Position numbers and translations under genes: made by a program. Below the pieces are notes generated by a model, which saw only the letters and a program-made list of their open reading frames with translations, did not search any database and was not told where the DNA came from. 64,000 bases of DNA from Spirosoma endbachense. GTDB taxonomy: Bacteria; Bacteroidota; Bacteroidia; Cytophagales; Spirosomataceae. The stretch lies in contig NZ_CP045997.1 in NCBI RefSeq assembly GCF_010233585.1, positions 1,165,244-1,229,243 on the forward strand. Direction: 5' to 3'. Below, in pieces: positions 45,615 through 53,443 of the stretch (positions are counted from its first letter, which is position 1; each line of letters starts with the position of its first letter).

Positions 45615-46682
45615 ATGAATTCATCGATCGAAACCGGGTTGAAACCGGCTATTCAGGAAAAGTTTGAACACCTCTGGCATCTGGTTGGCAATACGCCGAT
45701 GCTGGAATTATTTTATACCGATCAGGGGCAACCCCGTTCGTTGTATGTTAAGTGTGAACATTACAACCTGACGGGTAGCATGAAAGATCGAATGGCTTTG
45801 CATGTTCTTCATCAAGCCTACCGGCAGGGGCATATACAACCGGGCGACCGCATTGTAGAAGCGACCAGTGGCAGTTCGGGTATTGCCTTTTCGGCGGTAG
45901 GACGGGCACTGGGCCATCCTGTAACGATCATTATGCCCGCAGGCATCAGTCAGGAGCGGATTGATATTATTCGGAGTCTGGGTGCTGATATTGTTCTGTT
46001 TACAAAGGAAGAGGGCGGTTTTATGGGTGCCATCCGGCGGTCGGAAGAGTTAGCTGCCAGCGATCCGCACGTTTTCTTACCTCGTCAATTCGCTAATCAG
46101 TATAATGCCGAAGCGCACCGTCTGACTACGGGAAAGGAAATCTGGTTGCAGCTACAGGGTGTTGATATTACACCGGATGCGTTTGTGGCCGGAGTTGGCA
46201 CGGGCGGTACGGTGATGGGCGTTGGACGCTATCTTAAATCCCGGAAGCCTGATATTCGGATTCACCCACTTGAACCCGCCGAATCGCCAACATTATCGGT
46301 AGGCTACAAAACGGGAACCCACCGGATTCAGGGTTTTTTCGATGAGTTTATTCCGGATATTTTGAAACTGGATGAGCTGGATCGGGTGGTGCAGGCCAGC
46401 GATGGCGATTCTATTCTGGTGGCTCAGAAACTGGCCCTACAACTGGGTGTAGCCGTCGGGATCTCATCGGGAGCTAACTTGATTGGGGCCATTAATCTTC
46501 AGCGTGAACTGGGCCCCTATGCCCGCGTTGTGACTATTCTGTGCGACAGTAACAAAAAATACCTGAGCACCGATCTGGTCAGGGAGGAGCCTGTAAAACC
46601 AGGTTATGTTGCTCCCGACATTATGTTTACCGATTATCGGCCCATCAGTCGCCTATTGGTAGGCCGACCCGGTGTTTTTTGA
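45615..46682 (+). CDS. PLP-dependent cysteine synthase/cystathionine beta-synthase-family enzyme
   Basis: 355 aa from the ATG at 45615; an upstream in-frame start at 45582 lacks family sequence. It is a fold-type II PLP enzyme. The PLP lysine is Lys57 in NLTGSMKDRMAL, the substrate loop is TSGSSGIAFSA, the phosphate-binding loop is GVGTGGTVMGVG and the Ser near the pyridine is in GISSGANL. The GSSG rather than TSGNTG loop and the SxKDR spacing place it with OAS sulfhydrylase or beta-synthase relatives; the exact substrate is not clear. It is monocistronic and divergent from the efflux operon. Confidence 0.88.
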   Translation: MNSSIETGLKPAIQEKFEHLWHLVGNTPMLELFYTDQGQPRSLYVKCEHYNLTGSMKDRMALHVLHQAYRQGHIQPGDRIVEATSGSSGIAFSAVGRALGHPVTIIMPAGISQERIDIIRSLGADIVLFTKEEGGFMGAIRRSEELAASDPHVFLPRQFANQYNAEAHRLTTGKEIWLQLQGVDITPDAFVAGVGTGGTVMGVGRYLKSRKPDIRIHPLEPAESPTLSVGYKTGTHRIQGFFDEFIPDILKLDELDRVVQASDGDSILVAQKLALQLGVAVGISSGANLIGAINLQRELGPYARVVTILCDSNKKYLSTDLVREEPVKPGYVAPDIMFTDYRPISRLLVGRPGVF

Positions 46683-46750
46683 TTAAGAATAAGGCCAGTT
46701 AAGATTAATGAAAAGACTGATTTCTGCTTTTTAAGTATTCTGCTGGTAAA

Positions 46751-47914
46751 TTATTTCTTCTCGACTAATGCCCTGAAACCGTCCAGATCGATGTTTTGTC
46801 GAAACTGGCGCATTAATTCTCGTTTAGCCACCATGTCTGGCGCGTCTTCGTAGCGCAACCATAATTGCACAAACTGAATGGCATGACGCGGTAATTTCGG
46901 ATCGGGATACTTAAAATCATGGGTAACGAGCGGGCGACCGTTTTTGGCCTGTTCGTCGAATGTGCCCTGCCCACGCTCGTTTAGCAGCATACCCGTCGCA
47001 TGCTCGATAATAGCCTGAGAGGACCGCTGGGCAGGTGTCATAGCAGCTAATATGGCTTCTAATTCCTGATAACGAATACGGTTTTTCTGAGCGGTTTTAT
47101 CCCGGATTTTACGACCATCTTCTACGCTTCGCCGATTATCATCCTTGTATTTCTGGCGTTCAGCCTCTGTCTTGAACGGAATTTTATCGGCATAGGCCGT
47201 CGATTCTTTTAAGGACGCTTCAAGTTGTACCGTTGTTTCGTCATTTTCCTTTATCCATTGCTGAAGTGTACGCTGTAGCGATCGAACAAACTCCTCCTGA
47301 CTAACTGGTCGAACAGGTAAGCGGCCATCGGCAGTAATGATGATCGATTCGCGCGGGTTGGTCCGGTCATTGCGTTGGGTGCTGTAGATCGGATACCCTT
47401 TAAGCTCACCCGTTTTATCAGGCATGAAATAAATTTCCTGGCCATTCGGGAGTGTAAACTCACTCCCGATCGAATCCATGAATCGCCAAAGCATATTGAC
47501 GTAGCATTCGAGCCAGGTGCCGGTTTCCCCCGAAAGCTCAACTTTACCTTTAAAACACCAGAAATGCTTGTAATAGGTGACCACCGAGTAATGTAAAGGT
47601 GAACCCGTCGGCTCTGGTCTGTAATTATCCGGGGAACTATAAAAATTACGATAAGCCCGAGCTTCCAGACCTCTGGGATTTGGGTAAGCATGCTGAAACA
47701 AGTCCAGTAACTTTTCCTGACGCGCATTGATGGCGGGTAACGACTGTTTCGGAAAGCTGGTGTTTAGCTTCGTTGCTACAGCCGCCTGACGTTTCCAGGG
47801 TGTGGAAACTTGCTGAGCATAGTCGGGCGTACAATCAGATGGTTGCGCAAGGGTAGCAACGGCCAGAACTAAGCCTAAGCAAGTAATAGCGAGTCGATGA
47901 CGAAGTGTACGCAT
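46751..47914 (-). CDS. Exported protein of unknown function
   Basis: 387 aa from the Met at 47914; the Met at 47947 would add 11 polar residues. The signal (RLAITCLGLVLAVATLAQ) predicts export. Two Cys lie close together in the mature part (HFWCFKGKVEL and WLECYVNML), consistent with a periplasmic disulfide. A Lys/Arg/Glu-rich helical segment spans residues ~215-285 (FVRSLQRTLQQWIKENDETT, AERQKYKDDNRRSVEDGRK). No family was recognised and no catalytic motif is evident. It is convergent with the PLP enzyme gene. Confidence 0.7.
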   Translation of the reverse strand: MRTLRHRLAITCLGLVLAVATLAQPSDCTPDYAQQVSTPWKRQAAVATKLNTSFPKQSLPAINARQEKLLDLFQHAYPNPRGLEARAYRNFYSSPDNYRPEPTGSPLHYSVVTYYKHFWCFKGKVELSGETGTWLECYVNMLWRFMDSIGSEFTLPNGQEIYFMPDKTGELKGYPIYSTQRNDRTNPRESIIITADGRLPVRPVSQEEFVRSLQRTLQQWIKENDETTVQLEASLKESTAYADKIPFKTEAERQKYKDDNRRSVEDGRKIRDKTAQKNRIRYQELEAILAAMTPAQRSSQAIIEHATGMLLNERGQGTFDEQAKNGRPLVTHDFKYPDPKLPRHAIQFVQLWLRYEDAPDMVAKRELMRQFRQNIDLDGFRALVEKK

Positions 47915-48083
47915 CCGAAATTTATCTTTTGTGGATGAGCGGTTCATGTGAGTTCAGGCGATTTCTGGGATGCTAAACTTGGCATATTACCGATGACGAA
48001 CTACGATAAAATCACCAGACCAGCCTAAAGGATACCTGAATTGCAGCGAAACCGGTTTAAAATGAGTGGATTTCTTTTCGGCT

Positions 48084-48125
48084 AAAAAGAAAAATCCTCG
48101 CCCATCAGAATAGGCGAGGATTTTT
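48084..48125 (-). terminator. Rho-independent terminator of the small secreted-protein gene
   Basis: AAATCCTCGCC and GGCGAGGATTT form the stem (48090-48102 with 48113-48125) around a 10-base loop. On the minus strand it is followed by a T-rich tract (complement of the A-run at 48084-48091). It lies 23 bases beyond the stop at 48148. Confidence 0.85.
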
Positions 48126-48147
48126 GCAGATGATCAGGTGCAAACCG

Positions 48148-48543
48148 TTATTTAATAGCAACAACGCGGCTGGGTGTTGTTGGTTGTTGAGTTGCCAGGG
48201 TCACGTTTTGCGTGGTTGTTTCGACGCCATTTGTAATCTCTACCTGATACACGCCGTCGGGCAGTTCGCTCAGGTTCAGGCGGGTCCGGTACTTGCTTTC
48301 ATTTTTACCCAGGTGTTTGCTGTACACGACCGAACCATCCGAATTTTTCAGACGAACATCGACAGTACCACCAGTTTCTTTGTCGAGAGCAATGCTTAAC
48401 TTCCCGGCCAGGGTCGTGTAAATACCCGATTTATACGAAGCGACTGTAGCAGGACGACCTGGTTTAGCTTCAGAAAACGAAGCGAATGAGGTAAGGATTC
48501 CCAGTGAAAGGGTCAAAAGCAGGGGTTTGATGAGCGTTTTCAT
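48148..48543 (-). CDS. Small secreted beta-rich protein
   Basis: 131 aa with signal peptide MKTLIKPLLLTLSLGILTSFASFSEA. The mature ~100 residues are beta-strand-like (LAGKLSIALDKETGGTVDVRLKNSDG, RTRLNLSELPDGVYQVEITNG, QNVTLA). The LPDGVYQVEITNG strand pattern resembles the beta-sandwich of T9SS sorting or Ig-like domains, but there is no upstream cargo domain, so it is not a normal T9SS substrate tail. Function unknown. It has its own terminator and a -7-like TATCTTTG ~60 bases upstream. Confidence 0.75.
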   Translation of the reverse strand: MKTLIKPLLLTLSLGILTSFASFSEAKPGRPATVASYKSGIYTTLAGKLSIALDKETGGTVDVRLKNSDGSVVYSKHLGKNESKYRTRLNLSELPDGVYQVEITNGVETTTQNVTLATQQPTTPSRVVAIK

Positions 48544-48857
48544 GATTTATGTGTTTTTTGTTTCAGTTTAAAATCTAGCCGGGTTATTTCCGGTTGGTGA
48601 AACAAAGATATAGGCAGTAGTTGGTACTATGTAATGCAAACTACTGGAACGGTTTGGACGCTTGATGAGTGGCGGGAATGGGATGTTGGCTGAGCGAATG
48701 GGAAAGCAATGGGTGCATTTTCCGGCGGTTGAACCGCTGAATGATCAGCGAAAAATGCTCCTGAATGGTTAAACTTTTGTTAAAAATGAGCCACTCAGGT
48801 GCTGATTTGTGTTAGATACCTATCTGAAGAGTCGTGACCCATCAACGAATCAACGGT
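48544..48857. promoter_or_regulatory. Divergent region with candidate -7 element
   Basis: About 310 bases between the small secreted protein and the DUF1800 gene. TATCTTTG on the minus strand (48603-48610) matches TAnnTTTG, with a 60-base leader to the gene at 48543. No TTG lies at ideal spacing. Nothing recognisable is seen for the plus-strand gene. Confidence 0.35.
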
Positions 48858-50462
48858 ATGGAAAGCACAGAAGCCACAACCCGACTGGAAACATTTCGTG
48901 GGAAATGGAGTGATGAAGACGTAAAGCATTTGCTGAAACGGACTATGTTTGGGGCAAAGCCCGATGATGTCGTGCACGTTCGTACGCTCACACCACGCAA
49001 GGCACTTAAGGAACTTCTGGCCGACGAACCGGCCCCACCTCCGCCGATCAATAACTACAACGACAACAAGTTTACCGACGATGAGATTATGCCTGGCGAG
49101 ACCTGGACAACATCCATCAACTATGATGGCACGAACAATGGTCGGCGTAGAAACTCATTTAAAGCCTGGTGGCTGGGATTGATGCTGAATCAGAACCGGA
49201 CGTTGCGCGAGAAAATGGTCGTATTCTGGCACAATCATTTCGCCACCGAGGCAAATATGGTCGACAATGCGCTGATGTGTTACCGGCACAATGCGCTATT
49301 GCGTCAGCACGCGCTGGGCAATTTTAAAGAACTGGTAAAAGCGATAACCAAAGATCCGGCCATGCTGAAATACCTGAACGGTACGGCCAGCAACAAAAAA
49401 GCACCAGACGAAAACTACGGTCGTGAGTTGCAGGAACTCTTTACGGTCGGAAAAGGACCGGGTTCGCAGTATACCGAAGCCGACGTGAAAGCAGCGGCTA
49501 AAGTGCTCACTGGCTTTCGAAACGATACCATTACGTTCGTTAGCCTTTTTGATCCGGGCCGACACGACAGTAGTGACAAAACGTTCTCCGGATTTTATCA
49601 GAACACAACCATAAAAGGACGGCGTGGCCCCGATGGTGAACAGGAACTGGACGACCTGTTGACAATGATTTTTGCGCAGGACGAAGTGGCCCGGTTTATC
49701 TGCCGGAAACTCTACCGCTTTTTTGTTTATCACCAGATTGATGCCAATACTGAAGCGACGATCATTACGCCCCTGGCCGACGTTTTTCGGGCCAATAACT
49801 ATGAGATCAAACCCGTATTATGCGAGCTGTTCGGCAGCCAGCACTTTTTCGAGGCCATGAATCGGGGCGCCATGATCAAAAGTCCGCTCGACTATACGGT
49901 GGGCCTTTGCCGCGAGTTTGGTATCGCTTTCCCCGAATCTACAGACTACGCTGATCAATACGGTTTGTGGTTGGCCGTTCAAAATCAGACGGCGGCCATG
50001 CAGCAGAATATTGGCGATCCACCCAACGTGGCTGGTTGGCCTGCCTACTATCAGGAACCGATGTTCGATAAGCTCTGGGTAAACTCCGATACACTGCCTA
50101 AGCGTAACGTATTTACGGATGGCATGACCAACGGTGCCATTGGGCGTAATGGCAAAAAACTGGCTATAGATGTACTGACATTTACCCAAACACTGCCAAA
50201 TCCTGCCGATCCGGTTGCGCTCATCGACGATGCTGTCCGGAGACTGTATATGCTGGAACTGCCCGAAAAAGACAAACAGTACATCAAAACCAGCATTTTG
50301 TTGTCGGGTTTGCAGGACATGATGTCGGATCATTACTGGACGCAGGCCTGGCAAAACCTGACTGCCAAACCCGATGATACCGTAAACAAAACCAATGTGA
50401 CCCGCAAGCTAAAGAGCTTATACAAGTACCTGATGAATTTGCCGCAGTATCAGTTAACCTAA
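48858..50462 (+). CDS. DUF1800-family protein
   Basis: 534 aa from the ATG at 48858; a GTG at 48834 is an alternative. Family marks: LLKRTMFGAKPDDV near the N-terminus, RTLREKMVVFWHNHFATE, YLNGTASNKKAPDENYGRELQELFTVG, AAKVLTGFRN, FICRKLYRFFVYHQ and NVAGWPAYYQEP. DUF1800 proteins are almost always encoded beside DUF1501 proteins in Bacteroidota and Planctomycetota; their biochemical role is unknown. No signal peptide or TM segment is evident, unlike its DUF1501 partner 77 bases downstream. Confidence 0.9.
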   Translation: MESTEATTRLETFRGKWSDEDVKHLLKRTMFGAKPDDVVHVRTLTPRKALKELLADEPAPPPPINNYNDNKFTDDEIMPGETWTTSINYDGTNNGRRRNSFKAWWLGLMLNQNRTLREKMVVFWHNHFATEANMVDNALMCYRHNALLRQHALGNFKELVKAITKDPAMLKYLNGTASNKKAPDENYGRELQELFTVGKGPGSQYTEADVKAAAKVLTGFRNDTITFVSLFDPGRHDSSDKTFSGFYQNTTIKGRRGPDGEQELDDLLTMIFAQDEVARFICRKLYRFFVYHQIDANTEATIITPLADVFRANNYEIKPVLCELFGSQHFFEAMNRGAMIKSPLDYTVGLCREFGIAFPESTDYADQYGLWLAVQNQTAAMQQNIGDPPNVAGWPAYYQEPMFDKLWVNSDTLPKRNVFTDGMTNGAIGRNGKKLAIDVLTFTQTLPNPADPVALIDDAVRRLYMLELPEKDKQYIKTSILLSGLQDMMSDHYWTQAWQNLTAKPDDTVNKTNVTRKLKSLYKYLMNLPQYQLT

Positions 50463-50475
50463 TGGTGAATGAGTG

Positions 50476-50535
50476 AATGAGCGAAAGAGTGAATTGCTTA
50501 TGCTATTTTATTGCTCATTGACTCTTTCGCTCATT
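50476..50535 (+). other. Intercistronic hairpin just before the DUF1501 start
   Basis: AATGAGCGAAAGAGT (50476-50490) and ACTCTTTCGCTCATT (50521-50535) are exact complements with a 30-base loop. The right arm ends 4 bases before the DUF1501 ATG, so folding would cover the ribosome landing site. It may act as a translational control or mRNA-stability element. Confidence 0.6.
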
Positions 50536-50539
50536 ACCT

Positions 50540-51826
50540 ATGAAACGACGAGACTTCATAAAAAACACAGCGGTAGGCGGGGTGTTATTGCCCCAGTTTC
50601 TGAACGGGTTTTCGCTTAAGGCAATAGCCCAGACATCGCTGATGCCTGCCTCTGGTCATGAACAGATTAATGACCGGGTACTGGTGCTTATTCAGCTCAA
50701 CGGCGGAAACGATGGATTGAATACGGTTATTCCTGTCGATCAGTATGGCGCGTATCAGGCGGCCCGACCCAATATCGCTCTGCCACAAAACAAAGTTCTG
50801 AAACTCAACGGTGCCGACGCCATGGCTCTGCACCCTGCGCTTGCAGAAATTCAGCAGTTATTCAACGAGGGTAAAGCGGGCATTGTGCAGGCTGTAAGCT
50901 ATCCTAAGCCTAATTTCTCTCACTTTCGGGCTACCGACATCTGGATGACCGGCTCTGACTCCGACAAAGTGCTGAATACGGGCTGGGCCGGGCGTTATCT
51001 GAACGATTCGTTTCCGGGTTTCCCGGATAAGTACCCTAATGAAATCATGCCCGATCCGCTGGCAATTCAGGTTGGTTCGGTAGTGGCTTCGGCTTTTCAG
51101 GGCCCGGCCTTTACGATGGGACTGGCGATTAGTAATCCGGCCAATTTCTATAACCTGATTGAGGACAAAACCGATGCAACGAGTAATACCCGCTGGGGCG
51201 AACAACTGGCGTACCTCGAAAAAGTGTCGCAGAAAACCGATCAATATGCTGGAGTGATTAAGAAAGCCGCGCTGAGCATAACCAGACAATCGGAAAAATA
51301 TCCCGCGCCCGGCAAAAACCCGCTTGCCGATCAGTTGAAAATCGTTGCCCGATTGGTAGCGGGTGGGCTTCGGACAAAGGTGTATCTGGTGAGTACCGGC
51401 AGTTTCGATACGCATGCGAAACAAGCCGAGCCCGATGATACGACTACGGGCACACACGCACAATTGCTGCGCCGGGTATCGGAAGCCGTCGGGGCCTTTA
51501 TGGACGACCTAAAAGGACTGAACGTAGCTGATCGGGTGATGGGTATGACATTTTCCGAGTTTGGCCGCCGGATCAAATCCAACGCCAGCGGTGGCACTGA
51601 TCATGGTGCGGCTGCTCCGGTTTTTTACTTTGGAAATGTGGTTAAGGCAGGTGTTATTGGAACGAATCCGCAACTGCCTACCACCGCAACGGTCAATGAT
51701 AATGTGGCCATGCAGTATGATTTCCGTTCGGTCTACGCGACGGTATTGCAGCAGTGGCTCAACCTGCCGCCCAATGAGGTGCAGCAGGTATTGATGGGGC
51801 CGTTTCCGTTGTTGCCAATGGTATAA
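50540..51826 (+). CDS. DUF1501-family protein with twin-arginine signal
   Basis: 428 aa. The N-terminus has the Tat motif KRRDFIK followed by a hydrophobic stretch (VGGVLLPQFLNGFSLKAIA), so it is probably exported folded. The domain belongs to the alkaline-phosphatase-like superfamily: LVLIQLNGGNDGLNTVIP, ALHPALAEIQQLFNEGKAGIVQAV, PNFSHFRATDIWMTG, TGSFDTHAKQ, VMGMTFSEFGRRIKSNASGGTDHGAAAPVFYFG. The Asp, His and TDHG ligands of that fold are present. The substrate is unknown. It is the second gene of the DUF1800-DUF1501 pair. Confidence 0.92.
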   Translation: MKRRDFIKNTAVGGVLLPQFLNGFSLKAIAQTSLMPASGHEQINDRVLVLIQLNGGNDGLNTVIPVDQYGAYQAARPNIALPQNKVLKLNGADAMALHPALAEIQQLFNEGKAGIVQAVSYPKPNFSHFRATDIWMTGSDSDKVLNTGWAGRYLNDSFPGFPDKYPNEIMPDPLAIQVGSVVASAFQGPAFTMGLAISNPANFYNLIEDKTDATSNTRWGEQLAYLEKVSQKTDQYAGVIKKAALSITRQSEKYPAPGKNPLADQLKIVARLVAGGLRTKVYLVSTGSFDTHAKQAEPDDTTTGTHAQLLRRVSEAVGAFMDDLKGLNVADRVMGMTFSEFGRRIKSNASGGTDHGAAAPVFYFGNVVKAGVIGTNPQLPTTATVNDNVAMQYDFRSVYATVLQQWLNLPPNEVQQVLMGPFPLLPMV

Positions 51827-51861
51827 AAAGAGGCCGTTTCAGCTACTTCTGAAACGGCCTC
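51825..51861 (-). terminator. 13-bp hairpin with minus-strand U-tract
   Basis: GAGGCCGTTTCAG (51830-51842) and CTGAAACGGCCTC (51849-51861) pair exactly with a 6-base loop. On the minus strand it is followed by CTTTTTATAC, a U-tract, so it is the terminator of the SusC/SusD operon ending at 51899. It also lies just after the DUF1501 stop and may serve both. Confidence 0.8.
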
Positions 51862-51898
51862 CACTGATCGAGCGATACGTATTGAACCTGCCTGGTAG

Positions 51899-53395
51899 TT
51901 AGCGTTTATCCCACCATACTTTGCTCAGGTACGAATCACCGCTGGCAAATCGAGCTACAGCCGCATCATAGTTGGTTTTATTAAGCAATGCTTCCTGAGT
52001 GGAATAGACCGACCGACGGGGAATTTGTCCATTTGTCGAGCCCGGATTTGGGCCGGGAGCCAGTTTTGGATAGCCCATTCTCCGCCATTCAATAAAGGCT
52101 TCGTAGGAACGCCCAAACAACTGAATCCATTTTTGGGTACCGATTTTTTCGAGTTTTTGTTCTTTCGTCAAACCCGTAAATGATAACTCGGTATAGGTGG
52201 CCGGAATCGTTGTTACATTATACGGGGCCATTGACATAGCTGCTTTTACACCATCCTGATAGAATTTCTCGGCCTGATCGGTTGTTGCGCCCCAGCCTTC
52301 AAGAGCGGCTTCAGCTTTGTAAAAACTCACGTCAGCAAAGGTAAATTGAGCGCATGGAATGGCGGGTGAGTACGCTTTATTGAAAAACGTTGTCTGCGAA
52401 GCCGTCGAGTAATCGTCCTTGATGATGGTTTTGAGCAGCGCATCAGTCAGGGCGACGCCAATCCCTTTGAAGGCCGGTTTTCCGGCTTTTACAGAATTGA
52501 CAGTCGGTTCAACCAGGCGTGGCAATCGGGGATCGCTGGTTGCTACCAGTTGGTTCACGAACGTATCGGCCAGGTATTTCAGGTCAGGACTTCCAGCCAG
52601 CCAATGGTTCAGTACAGGGTGGACGTTGGCGTTGGTCGCATCGTTGTAGGTTGGAATGGCCGCATTGTCGGCGTTCGATTCCAGCAACGGCTGGCCCATC
52701 GCTTCGGTAACGGTTTTCTGAGCCAGAGTCGCATCGGCGTAGCGAATGCGCATCCCTAATCGAAGCTTCAGTGAGTTGCCATATTTCTTCCATTTTGTCA
52801 CATCGCCTTTGTAGTAAAAATCGGCTGTGCCATAACTATCGTCAGCCGCATTGAGCTGCGAAATAGCCGCATCGAGGCTGGTGATCAGTGATTTATAAAT
52901 AGATTCCTGCGTATCGAACGCGGGTTGGTTATTCACATTTTCGACACCCAGCGCACTTTGCGAATAGGGTACGTCACCGAATAAATCGGTTAGCCGCTGC
53001 CAAATCGAAATCTCGACAATCCGGGCAATGGCTAGCTTGGTACGGCCTTTCGGATCGTTTTCCAGTCCTTTCAATAACTGATTTCTGATCTGGCTGATAT
53101 TCCGCAGATAGACGTAATGACTCGCCCAGAGGTCAGTATCGGCCTGCTGAACATAGCGCGAGCTTGAAATCAGTACTCCGCCAGCCCATTGCTGTATCCA
53201 GGAGCCAAATTGGTTATTTGGGTATTCAAAACCTTCCGAAAAGGCAGCATCGCGCTGAACTTTCGACAGCACCAGCCCAGGATCAATTGTTGTGACCGAA
53301 GTTGGTGGCGTATTTATTTTCTCAAAGTCATCCGTACAGGCCTGCGATAATAACAGAGTTGCAGCTATATAAATGGGTGTCAGTATTTTTTTCAT
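51899..53395 (-). CDS. SusD/RagB-family lipoprotein, second pair
   Basis: 498 aa with signal MKKILTPIYIAATLLLSQ and lipobox LSQAC. Typical start: TDDFEKINTPPTSV. SusD-like_2 features: GSWIQQWAGGVL, IWQRLTDLFGDVPYSQSALG, KWKKYGNSLKLRLGMRIRYAD, AQFTFADVSFYKAEAALEG, and the ending YEAFIEWRRMGYP and PRRSVYSTQEALLN. It binds nutrient on the outer surface together with SusC (53444). The SusC stop is 48 bases upstream. No enzyme is attached to this pair, so the substrate is not predictable. Confidence 0.93.
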   Translation of the reverse strand: MKKILTPIYIAATLLLSQACTDDFEKINTPPTSVTTIDPGLVLSKVQRDAAFSEGFEYPNNQFGSWIQQWAGGVLISSSRYVQQADTDLWASHYVYLRNISQIRNQLLKGLENDPKGRTKLAIARIVEISIWQRLTDLFGDVPYSQSALGVENVNNQPAFDTQESIYKSLITSLDAAISQLNAADDSYGTADFYYKGDVTKWKKYGNSLKLRLGMRIRYADATLAQKTVTEAMGQPLLESNADNAAIPTYNDATNANVHPVLNHWLAGSPDLKYLADTFVNQLVATSDPRLPRLVEPTVNSVKAGKPAFKGIGVALTDALLKTIIKDDYSTASQTTFFNKAYSPAIPCAQFTFADVSFYKAEAALEGWGATTDQAEKFYQDGVKAAMSMAPYNVTTIPATYTELSFTGLTKEQKLEKIGTQKWIQLFGRSYEAFIEWRRMGYPKLAPGPNPGSTNGQIPRRSVYSTQEALLNKTNYDAAVARFASGDSYLSKVWWDKR

Positions 53396-53443
53396 TGACG
53401 AATCAAGTTTGGAGTAAAGAATCGTATCGATTCAGGGTACGAT

